A model generated the notes under the pieces. That model saw only the letters and a program-made list of their open reading frames with translations. It had not been told where the DNA came from and ran no database searches. DNA of 64,000 bases from Pedobacter schmidteae (GTDB lineage Bacteria > Bacteroidota > Bacteroidia > Sphingobacteriales > Sphingobacteriaceae). The position numbers were made by a program, and so were the translations under genes. Position 1 is the stretch's first letter. Each line of letters opens with the position of its first letter. The DNA lies in contig NZ_LS999839.1 of assembly GCF_900564155.1 (NCBI RefSeq), positions 3,469,097 to 3,533,096 on the forward strand, given 5' to 3'. Shown piece by piece: positions 35,580-43,322 of the stretch.

Positions 35580-36665
35580 ATGTTAAAATTAGGAATATTA
35601 GGACTGGGCGAAGGCCGTAGTACCATGTCGGCAGCCCTGGCTAGCAAGCAATATGAGCTGGTGAAGATTTGTGATGCCAATGAAGCTGTTTGCAGGCAAA
35701 GGGCAAAGGAATTCGATTTTCCGCATTATACCACCAGTTATCAGGAGATGCTGGATGATGCCGCCATCGACGTGATCGCAATCTATACGCCCGATCATTT
35801 ACACGCAGACCACGTTAAACAAGCGCTGCTGCACGGAAAGCATGTAGTTTGCACCAAACCTTTCATTGACGATTTGGCCTGCGCTAAAGAGCTCTTTGAG
35901 GTTTCAAGGCAAAGTGGTAAAAAAGTATTTGTGGGACAGAGCTCCCGTTTTTTTGAACCTTACAAACGTCAGCGTACCGATTATACAGCTGGCATCATTG
36001 GCGATTTGATTACTGTAGAGTGCCACTACAATGCCGACCACCGTTGGTTCCTGGAAAAGAAATGGGCATTGGAGCCTTCATTTAAATGGCTGTATGGAGG
36101 TCTAAGTCATCCGGTAGATTTTATTCGCTGGTACCTGCCTCAAGTTGAAGAGGTGATGGGTTATGGGATGATCAGTGCAAATGGAAAAAAGGCTGGATTA
36201 AAGAATGAGGATACAATGCACTTCATTTTTAAAGCTACAGATGGACGAATTGCACGTGTAAGCGGTGCTTATACAGGTCCTATACAACCGGCCTATCGGG
36301 AAAGTGAAATGAGCTGTGTACTGCGGGGTACGGAAGGCGCTAGTCAGGCCGATTACCACGAGCTGCGTTATGCCGTTACTACCAATACAGGCGAGGAGCA
36401 GCTTATCACCTGGGGTGATGCCAAATTGAAACATTTTTTCCGTTTTGAAGGGCAGAGCCACCACGCCGGCGAGTATCAGAATTATCTGGAGTATTTTGCT
36501 GAAAGCATTAAAAATGATACCATAGCTTATCCCGATCTGAAAGAAGGCATTGGCACTGTCGCTTTACTGCAGGCAATGGATAGGGCTTTGCAGACCGGTT
36601 TACCGGTTAAAATCAACGATATATTAAACGAATATCAGCTTTTAAGAGCCGATTTCGGATTTTAA
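35580..36665 (+). CDS. Gfo/Idh/MocA family oxidoreductase
   Basis: 361 residues without a signal peptide, so cytoplasmic. The N-terminal Rossmann domain starts LKLGILGLGEGRS and continues with CDANE and IYTPDHLHADHVKQALLHGKHVVCTKPF, where Lys93 takes the place of the conserved lysine of the EKP motif. The C-terminal alpha/beta domain carries GGLSHPVDFIRWYLP with the conserved histidine and closes near the C-terminus with YLEYFAESIKNDTIAYPDLKEGIGTVALLQAMDRAL. Members oxidise or reduce sugars with NAD(P). With the symporter gene next to it, it probably acts on an imported pectin-derived sugar or lactone. The 46-base gap before it contains a 12-base piece (35536-35547) of the palindromic repeat seen at 29470. 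Confidence 0.88.
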   Translation: MLKLGILGLGEGRSTMSAALASKQYELVKICDANEAVCRQRAKEFDFPHYTTSYQEMLDDAAIDVIAIYTPDHLHADHVKQALLHGKHVVCTKPFIDDLACAKELFEVSRQSGKKVFVGQSSRFFEPYKRQRTDYTAGIIGDLITVECHYNADHRWFLEKKWALEPSFKWLYGGLSHPVDFIRWYLPQVEEVMGYGMISANGKKAGLKNEDTMHFIFKATDGRIARVSGAYTGPIQPAYRESEMSCVLRGTEGASQADYHELRYAVTTNTGEEQLITWGDAKLKHFFRFEGQSHHAGEYQNYLEYFAESIKNDTIAYPDLKEGIGTVALLQAMDRALQTGLPVKINDILNEYQLLRADFGF

Positions 36666-36691
36666 AAAGCGATAACCAAACCTAAACCTAT

Positions 36692-38281
36692 ATGGGAAAT
36701 ATTGTTGAACGATTAACCAGCCTGGATTACTTTATTGTGATCGCCTATCTGGTTATTCTGATTGTAATTGGTTACCGGGCTAGTTTTTCCAAAAAGAAAA
36801 ATGAGAACGAAACCTTATTCCTGGCCAATAAATCGCTGGGCTGGTCCAGTATTGGTTTTAACATGTGGGGTACTAATGTTGGGCCGTCTATGCTCCTGGC
36901 TTTTGCCAGCATCGGCTATAGTACCGGTATTGTAGCCGTAAATTTCGATTGGTATGCTTTTGTGTTCCTGTTTTTGCTGGCCATTGTTTTTGCACCTAAA
37001 TATCTGGCAGCAAAAGTGAGTACTATGCCCGAATTTATGGGAAAAAGGTATGGCGACTCTACTCAGAATATCCTGGCCTGGTATGCGCTCGTCAAAATAC
37101 TCATCTCCTGGCTATCGCTGGGGCTGTTTGCCGGTGGCTTCCTGGTTCGCCAGATACTCGGTATTCCAATGTGGCAGTCGGTTACGGTTCTGGTTACATT
37201 TGCGGGGCTTTTCACCTTCTTTGGTGGCCTGAAAGCCATTGCCAAAGTAAACGTTTTTCAAATGATCCTGCTTATCGGGGTCTCATTGGCTTTAACTATT
37301 TTAGGTTTACATAAAGTAGGCGGAATAGAAGTTTTATACAGCAAAACGCCTGCCCATTACTGGAATCTGATTCAGCCGACCAGCAACCCTAAATACCCCT
37401 GGTATGCCATTTTTCTGGGCTATCCGGTAGCTGCGGTGGCATTTTTCTGTACAGATCAGGCCATGGTACAATCGGTGCTTGGGGCCAAAAATCTGGAGCA
37501 GGGGCAACTTGGTGTCAGTTTTATTGGCTGGTTAAAAATCCTGTCGCTGCCTTTGTTTATCATCACGGGTGTGCTATGTTTTGTACTGTTCCCTGGTCTC
37601 AAAGATCCTAACGAGGCATATATGACCATGGTGACCAATCTTTTTCCTCCGGGGATGAACGGGCTGGTGATTGTAGTGCTGATTGCTGTCCTGGTAGGTA
37701 CCATTGGGTCGTCTTTAAATTCGCTCAGTACTGTGTTTACCATGGACGTATATGTCAAAAATATCAATCCACAGGCCAGCAATAAACAAATTATCCGCAT
37801 GGGCAGGCTATCGGTTATTGCAGGCTGCATTTTTGCAGTCATTGTGGTATTGGCTATCGATAACATTAAGGGGTTAAACCTGTTTGATGTTTTTCAATCG
37901 GTGTTGGGCTTCATTGCACCGCCTTTGTCGGTCGTTTTTCTGCTTACCGTATTCTGGAAAAGAACTACCCGTAAGGCGGTAAATTTTACTTTGTCGGTAG
38001 GCTCGGTATTGAGTTTGGGCACCGGCGTAATCTATCTGTGGATTCTTCCTCCGGATAAATATCCTTTCTGGCCGCATTACCTGATCCTTTCTTTTTTGAT
38101 TTTTATCGGTTTGCTGCTCATCGCCATCCTGATTTCGCTGGCCGACAGGAACCCTACAGTTTATGCCATCAATGAGTTGGATAAAAAAACTATTGAAAAA
38201 CCGACCCGGCGGGTATGGGTTTCCTGGATTGCTCTGGCCATAGTGATGGTCGCTTTATATCTTTTTTTTAACGGACATTAA
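36692..38281 (+). CDS. Sodium:solute symporter (SSS family) for sugars
   Basis: A 529-residue inner-membrane protein with about 13-14 hydrophobic helices. The family start is clear: SLDYFIVIAYLVILIVIGYRA, then SLGWSSIGFNMWGTNVGPSMLLAFASIGYSTGI, the region that forms the sodium and substrate site in this family. TMPEFMGKRYG and a SSLNSLSTVFTMDVY block are further SSS hallmarks. It lies between the dehydrogenase gene and the second GH78-type gene with short gaps, so it probably brings a monosaccharide or small acid from pectin breakdown into the cytoplasm. Bacteroidota clusters often pair such symporters with SusC/SusD systems. The transported sugar (rhamnose, galacturonate or another) is not determinable. 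Confidence 0.9.
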   Translation: MGNIVERLTSLDYFIVIAYLVILIVIGYRASFSKKKNENETLFLANKSLGWSSIGFNMWGTNVGPSMLLAFASIGYSTGIVAVNFDWYAFVFLFLLAIVFAPKYLAAKVSTMPEFMGKRYGDSTQNILAWYALVKILISWLSLGLFAGGFLVRQILGIPMWQSVTVLVTFAGLFTFFGGLKAIAKVNVFQMILLIGVSLALTILGLHKVGGIEVLYSKTPAHYWNLIQPTSNPKYPWYAIFLGYPVAAVAFFCTDQAMVQSVLGAKNLEQGQLGVSFIGWLKILSLPLFIITGVLCFVLFPGLKDPNEAYMTMVTNLFPPGMNGLVIVVLIAVLVGTIGSSLNSLSTVFTMDVYVKNINPQASNKQIIRMGRLSVIAGCIFAVIVVLAIDNIKGLNLFDVFQSVLGFIAPPLSVVFLLTVFWKRTTRKAVNFTLSVGSVLSLGTGVIYLWILPPDKYPFWPHYLILSFLIFIGLLLIAILISLADRNPTVYAINELDKKTIEKPTRRVWVSWIALAIVMVALYLFFNGH

Positions 38282-38292
38282 TTGAATGATGT

Positions 38293-40464
38293 ATGAAAAT
38301 TAAATTACAGAAACTTGTTGCCCTTGTGGTATTGTTACTTGTCTTTTATGCCGATGCACAGGCACAAAAAGCTTCCTGGATCTGGTACCCGGGGGATCTG
38401 GACATCTGGGTTTCCAATAAAATGCAAAACCGCCGAACAGAGCGAGGTGCCTTTTTGCCTCCATTCTGGAAAATGGACAGCCATTATGTGCTGGTCGAGT
38501 TTCATAAGGAATTTAACCTGGGCAGTGCCGAGGAGGTAAAACTATATGTGGAAGGGCAATACAATGTAAAAATCGACGGACAGGCTTTTCCGGGCTATCC
38601 TAAAAAGATTACCATACCTGCTGGCAAACACAAGCTCAGCTTAAAAGTGTATGGACAGGATAAGGTGCCGGCTATATTTGTGCAGGGTAAAACGGTGCTT
38701 TCTGACGAAAGCTGGCTGACTACTTTTGAAGATAAGGAATGGATAGATGAAAGTGGAAAGGCGTCAGATAAATCGGGTACAACCTATGTTTCTGTGGGTT
38801 CATGGAATTTAACCGATCCTTTGTCGCCTCCTTCTCGGTTTAAGCTGAACACGCAGGCTATGATGGCGGTGAAAACCGAAAAAATAAATAAAGGTTTTGT
38901 GGCCGATTTTGGCAAAGAGACTTTTGGTTTCGTCAAATTGCAGGGCTTAAAAGGCAAAGGAAAGTTGCATATTTATTATGGCGAGTCGAAGGAAGAAGCT
39001 TTATCAAGCGATAAATGTGAGACCCTGGATCTTTTGGAAATTGATTTGAAGGGGAAAACCGATTCGCTGATTGAATTGTCTAAAGCTTTTCGTTATGTGA
39101 ATTGTCAGCCCGAAGGAAATGTGAGTCTGGATAAAGTGAGCATGTTGTACGAATATGCACCGGTAACGGAAAAGGGGACCTTCCGTTGTTCGGATGAGCA
39201 GGTCAACAAGATTTATGATGTTGCTAAATACACTTTTCACCTCAATACCCGCGAATTTTTTATCGATGGCATTAAGCGCGACCGCTGGGTATGGTCGGGT
39301 GATGCTTACCAGAGCTACCTCATGAATTATTACTCTTTTAATGAGTCGGCCATCGTAAAAAGAACTTTACTGGCCCAGCGCGGCAAAGATCCGGTTACTG
39401 CGCATATCAATACCATTATGGATTATTCTTTTTATTGGTTTTTAGGGATTTACGACTACTACCAGTACAGTGGTGACCAAAAATTTGTGCAGGATGTGTA
39501 TCCGAGGATGAAAAGTTTGATGGATTATGTGCTGAACCGACGTAATAAGGATGGTTTACTGGAATGGATGCCGGGTGACTGGATTTTTATTGACTGGGCA
39601 GACAAACTGAGCAAGGATGGGGAGGTTAGTTTTGAGCAATTGCTGTTCTGTCGCAGTCTGGAAACCATGGCACTTTGTGCCGATATGGCAAAGGATACCG
39701 ATGCTGCAGCCAATTATAAGCAGTTGGCTGCTGAGCTGAAAGCGAAGATATTTAAGTTATACTGGGATGAAAACAAACACGCGTTGGTACACAGCAGGGT
39801 TGGCGGTAAAGCTACCGACAATGTAACCCGCTATGCCAATATGTTCGGTATCTTTTTCGATTATTTTACACCTGCTCAAAAAATGGAGGTAAAACAGCAT
39901 GTGCTGATGAACGACAAAATCAACAAGATTACCACACCATACATGCGTTTTTATGAGTTGGAGGCACTTTGCGCTATGGGCGAGCAATCGTATGTGCTGA
40001 AACAGATGAAAGACTATTGGGGCGGTATGCTCAATTTGGGGGCTACTTCTTTTTGGGAAGAGTATAATCCTGATAAAAAGGGTACCGAGCATTTGGCCAT
40101 GTATGGCCGTCCTTTTGGTAAAAGCCTTTGTCATGCCTGGGGTGCCAGTCCCATTTACCTGTTGGGAAAATACTATCTGGGTGTAAAACCGCTTACCTCG
40201 GGGTATCAAACTTATGTGATAGAGCCCGCACTAGGTGGTTTAGAGTGGATGGAGGGCAAGGTACCTACGCCTTCGGGCGAGATTTCGTTGTATTGCAGCA
40301 AAAAGGAAATCAGGGTTAAGGCTGATGAAGGTACAGGTGTATTACGTTTTAAAAGCATATCTAAGCCCGTTGTAAAAGGTGGCGAAGCTGTTGAGGTTGG
40401 TAAAAGGACTTATGAGGTGAAAATTGAAAAAGGGATTGATTATACGGTTGTTTATGTCAAATAG
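38293..40464 (+). CDS. GH78-like alpha-L-rhamnosidase, divergent type
   Basis: 723 residues, signal peptide to about residue 25 (DAQAQ). It opens with ASWIWYPGDLDIWVSNKMQNRR, as in the shorter GH78 type. Beta domains follow, then the (alpha/alpha)6 barrel (about 300-620). The active-site block is FIDGIKRDRWVWSGD, with Asp330 at the position where the general acid Glu lies in the other GH78 protein of this run; GATSFWEEYNPDKKG (Glu589/590) supplies the candidate base. A C-terminal beta sandwich closes it. The two GH78 proteins therefore differ in length and acid residue and may act on different rhamnose linkages. It is the last gene of the run; a sulfatase gene converges on it. Confidence 0.8.
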   Translation: MKIKLQKLVALVVLLLVFYADAQAQKASWIWYPGDLDIWVSNKMQNRRTERGAFLPPFWKMDSHYVLVEFHKEFNLGSAEEVKLYVEGQYNVKIDGQAFPGYPKKITIPAGKHKLSLKVYGQDKVPAIFVQGKTVLSDESWLTTFEDKEWIDESGKASDKSGTTYVSVGSWNLTDPLSPPSRFKLNTQAMMAVKTEKINKGFVADFGKETFGFVKLQGLKGKGKLHIYYGESKEEALSSDKCETLDLLEIDLKGKTDSLIELSKAFRYVNCQPEGNVSLDKVSMLYEYAPVTEKGTFRCSDEQVNKIYDVAKYTFHLNTREFFIDGIKRDRWVWSGDAYQSYLMNYYSFNESAIVKRTLLAQRGKDPVTAHINTIMDYSFYWFLGIYDYYQYSGDQKFVQDVYPRMKSLMDYVLNRRNKDGLLEWMPGDWIFIDWADKLSKDGEVSFEQLLFCRSLETMALCADMAKDTDAAANYKQLAAELKAKIFKLYWDENKHALVHSRVGGKATDNVTRYANMFGIFFDYFTPAQKMEVKQHVLMNDKINKITTPYMRFYELEALCAMGEQSYVLKQMKDYWGGMLNLGATSFWEEYNPDKKGTEHLAMYGRPFGKSLCHAWGASPIYLLGKYYLGVKPLTSGYQTYVIEPALGGLEWMEGKVPTPSGEISLYCSKKEIRVKADEGTGVLRFKSISKPVVKGGEAVEVGKRTYEVKIEKGIDYTVVYVK

Positions 40465-40508
40465 TTTTTTGCCTGGGGGGATGGGTTTAGCGTGTAGGAT
40501 GGTTTTTA

Positions 40509-42035
40509 TTATTTCATTTTCCTGCTGTGTCCTTCATCAAGGTATTTCTTTAACAGTGCTTGTAACTCGTTTACAATTTCGGGTTTTTCGAAATACAGGT
40601 TGTTTTTTTCTTCTATATCGTTGGCTACATTATAGAGCGTCATGGGGGCTTCGCCTGGTTTAGCCTCCAGTTTTCGCGGATCTGTAAAGCCACCTGAGCC
40701 CAATTCGGTGCTTAGCTTCCAATCGCCTTTTCGGATGGCAAAAATGCCACCTAAAGAATGATGAATAATTGCCTCCCGGATGGGTGATTTTGCTTTTCCG
40801 GTGAAAGCATTTAGTATCGGTTCACTGTCCTCGGCGGCGTTTGCCGGCAGGGGCTTTTGGATAATAGCGGCAACGGTTGCAAAAAAATCAGTGGTGCACA
40901 AGATCTGGTTACTGGTTGATCCGGGTTTAATTTGTTTAGGCCAGCGGGCGATAAATGGAATTCGGTGGCCAGCCTCATATATATCGGCTTTTCTACCCCT
41001 GTAAATGTAATTTGCACGGTGTCTGGTTTCTTCAATGTCTGACGGCTTCCAGTCTGAGCCATTGTCGCTCGTTACAATAACCAATGTGTTTTGGTCCATA
41101 TGATTCTTTTTTAAAGCTTCCAGGACTTTCCCAATCATGTAATCTGTTTCTTCTACATAATTGCCATAAAGCCCCGCTTTAGATTGTTTGAAATCTTCTG
41201 TAGGTACCCAAGGAGTATGTGGCGAAGGAAGGGGAAGGTAAAGGAAAAAAGGCTTGCCGGTATTATTTTGTTTGTTGATATAGTCAATAGCATCATTAAT
41301 GAACCCGGGTAATACCTGCTGGAAATCAAATCCAGGTGACATTTTTCCCGCTCTTCTCATGGTACCGCGACGGTCGTTTTCACTTTGTCCTGAGGTAAAA
41401 CCGGTTGCCGGTAACACGGCTTTATCATTCCTAAGGTAAAGGTAAGGGCTCATATCTAAAGAGGCCGGGAGGATATAGGAATAATCAAAACCATGGTTTA
41501 AAGGACCGTCTTCCAATGCTTTTGTATAGTTTACATTATCATCAAAATCTGATGTTAGTTTTGTCCCTGTACCGGGGGTACCTATCGGTTTTGCCGGATC
41601 ATTTTTTACCCAGTTAAGCCCCAGATGCCATTTTCCTATGCATGCTGTAGTGTATCCATTATCTCTAAGAAAAGAAGCAACTGTTGGTCTGCCCTTTTCA
41701 ATCAAGGCAGGCGAGTAGCCATGTAAAACCCCTTTTTTCAATGCTGAACGGAAAGCGTACCTTCCAGTAAGAATACCATATCGGGTGGGCGTGCATACCG
41801 ATGAATTGGAATGTGCATCGGTAAAATGAATCCCGTCGGCTACCAGTTTATCCAGCTGTGGTGTGTTGATTTTCGAATCCTTGTTGAGGCTTGACAAATC
41901 ACCATATCCCATATCATCGGCCAATATATACACAATATTAGGCTTAGTGCTTTGCTGGGCCTGTGCCGTAAAAGCTACTAAACAAATAAAAATAGAGAGG
42001 CTAATCAGCGGTTTTAGATAAGATATATGCTGCAT
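40509..42035 (-). CDS. Type I sulfatase
   Basis: 508 residues with a signal peptide (to about residue 27, TAQAQ). The metal site starts at KPNIVYILADDMGYGD. The formylglycine motif is CTPTR (Cys81) in SVCTPTRYGILTGR, so it would need the anaerobic or aerobic sulfatase-maturing system, which is not in this window. GKWHLG, PFFLYLPLPSPHTPW and VTSDNGSDW complete the conserved blocks. It hydrolyses sulfate esters, probably of a glycan (S1 family); the substrate is unknown. Pectin is not normally sulfated, so it may belong to another pathway or to an algal substrate. The gene converges on the pectin run with a 44-base gap and no clear terminator between. Confidence 0.9.
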   Translation of the reverse strand: MQHISYLKPLISLSIFICLVAFTAQAQQSTKPNIVYILADDMGYGDLSSLNKDSKINTPQLDKLVADGIHFTDAHSNSSVCTPTRYGILTGRYAFRSALKKGVLHGYSPALIEKGRPTVASFLRDNGYTTACIGKWHLGLNWVKNDPAKPIGTPGTGTKLTSDFDDNVNYTKALEDGPLNHGFDYSYILPASLDMSPYLYLRNDKAVLPATGFTSGQSENDRRGTMRRAGKMSPGFDFQQVLPGFINDAIDYINKQNNTGKPFFLYLPLPSPHTPWVPTEDFKQSKAGLYGNYVEETDYMIGKVLEALKKNHMDQNTLVIVTSDNGSDWKPSDIEETRHRANYIYRGRKADIYEAGHRIPFIARWPKQIKPGSTSNQILCTTDFFATVAAIIQKPLPANAAEDSEPILNAFTGKAKSPIREAIIHHSLGGIFAIRKGDWKLSTELGSGGFTDPRKLEAKPGEAPMTLYNVANDIEEKNNLYFEKPEIVNELQALLKKYLDEGHSRKMK

Positions 42036-42196
42036 AAGACTTAAAAATGATCATTAAAATTCGGCATAAACTATGGTTTGCCATTCTGCTTTATCAGTAA
42101 TTTGGTCAACCATATTGGCAAAAGAAATAGGCAAATTTGGTATTTATCGGTCTGTCAGATAGAAAAAGACAAGGGTAACTTAAAATGACATTTCAA

Positions 42197-42256
42197 TTGC
42201 ATCAAAGTTGCAATCGTTCTTTGTGGTGTTTTTAAAAATATGCAACTTTGTTGCAA
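42197..42256. promoter_or_regulatory. Two operator-like palindromes upstream of the flavoprotein gene
   Basis: TTGCATCAAAGTTGCAA (42197-42213) and ATGCAACTTTGTTGCAA (42240-42256) share the form TTGCAAC-NNN-GTTGCAA; the second contains the perfect dyad TGCAAC-TTT-GTTGCA. Their centres are 43 bases apart, about four helical turns, and the second ends 12 bases before the ATG at 42269. They look like paired binding sites for one dimeric regulator, possibly of the Fur/Zur or Rrf2 kind, which is a guess. Confidence 0.6.
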
Positions 42257-42268
42257 AACAAAGGTGCT

Positions 42269-43174
42269 ATGAAAAATCAACAACATTATGATGTAGTAAT
42301 TATTGGCGGTAGTTACGCTGGACTTTCCGCTGCATTGGCATTGGGTAGGGCCATTCGCAAGGTACTTGTTATCGATAGTGGGGCGCCCTGCAACAGACAA
42401 ACACCACATTCGCATAATTTCCTTACACAGGATGGCGTCACACCGGCCGCCATTGCTGCAATGGGCAAGGCCGAGGTGATGAAATATCCCACTGTCGACT
42501 TTATGGATGAGCTGGTGACAGCGGTTAAAGGAGAAAATAACCATTTTGAGGTTTTTACCGGGGCGGGTAAGCCTATTCAGGCACGTAAGTTAATATTTAG
42601 TACCGGGGTAAAAGATCAGATGCCGGATATTCCAGGTTTTGCCAATTGCTGGGGGATATCTGTCATTCATTGCCCTTATTGTCATGGCTATGAGTATAAA
42701 GATCAGGTTACCGGGATTCTGGCCAATGGAGATACCGCAATTGAAATGGCCTCATTAATCCATAATTGGACTAAAAAACTGACCGTTTTTACCAATGGCA
42801 AGTCGCAGCTGACTGGAGAACAATTGCAAAAAATGTCGGCTTTAAATATCCCTGTTATAGAAACAAAAATTCATGAGCTTCAGCATACCGCCGGACATCT
42901 GGACCATATTGTATTTACCGATGGCAACCATTTCGTACTGGATGCTTTATATGCAAGGCTTCCATTTGAGCAGCATTTTGGAGGGGCACAACAAATGGGC
43001 TGTGACATCAATGCCCAGGGCTATATTCAGGTTGATGAATTTCAGAAAACAAATATAGCGGGTATTTATGCGGCAGGTGATAATACGACCCGGTTCCGTG
43101 CGGTTTCTGCAGCGGTGGCAGCAGGAGGCAAGGCGGGAGCATTCATCAATCATGAGCTGATTGCGGAAGGATAG
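42269..43174 (+). CDS. Thioredoxin-reductase-like FAD-dependent oxidoreductase
   Basis: 301 residues from the ATG at 42269; an in-frame TTG at 42248 lies inside the second palindrome. The FAD-binding start is VVIIGGSYAGLSAALALGRA, and the redox-active pair is Cys135/Cys138 in HCPYCHGYE. A weak pyridine-nucleotide loop (LANGDTAIEMA) follows, where the usual GGGDS/A is changed to ANGDT. GIYAAGD closes the FAD site. It resembles thioredoxin reductases and the related AhpF-like flavoproteins, with the altered nucleotide loop as an oddity. The paired palindromes upstream suggest control by a redox- or metal-responsive regulator. It points the same way as dinB but has a 148-base gap with a separate promoter-like sequence. 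Confidence 0.85.
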   Translation: MKNQQHYDVVIIGGSYAGLSAALALGRAIRKVLVIDSGAPCNRQTPHSHNFLTQDGVTPAAIAAMGKAEVMKYPTVDFMDELVTAVKGENNHFEVFTGAGKPIQARKLIFSTGVKDQMPDIPGFANCWGISVIHCPYCHGYEYKDQVTGILANGDTAIEMASLIHNWTKKLTVFTNGKSQLTGEQLQKMSALNIPVIETKIHELQHTAGHLDHIVFTDGNHFVLDALYARLPFEQHFGGAQQMGCDINAQGYIQVDEFQKTNIAGIYAAGDNTTRFRAVSAAVAAGGKAGAFINHELIAEG

Positions 43175-43245
43175 TCTTATTAGATGTTGAAAATCGGCTT
43201 TGCCGATAAACCATTCATAACAGTACAAGTCTCGTAATAGATATA

Positions 43246-43302
43246 AATTACTAAAATAATTAGTAATTATTTATGGTTGCTTATTTCTTTAGTTTAACTT
43301 TG
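43246..43302 (+). promoter_or_regulatory. dinB promoter with upstream palindromic operator
   Basis: TTG (43277-43279), 15 bases, then TAACTTTG (43295-43302), a full match to the Bacteroidota -7 consensus TAnnTTTG. Just upstream, AATTACTA (43246-43253) and TAGTAATT (43261-43268) form a perfect eight-base dyad with a seven-base spacer, a likely operator for a damage-response regulator. The dinB ATG follows at 43323. Confidence 0.65.
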
Positions 43303-43322
43303 CGGTACCTAAGTTTATCAGC

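Noticed and set aside
42155..42544. Open frame of 129 codons on the minus strand upstream of the flavoprotein
   Set aside because: It runs through both operator palindromes and the 5' part of the flavoprotein gene, and no domain is visible.
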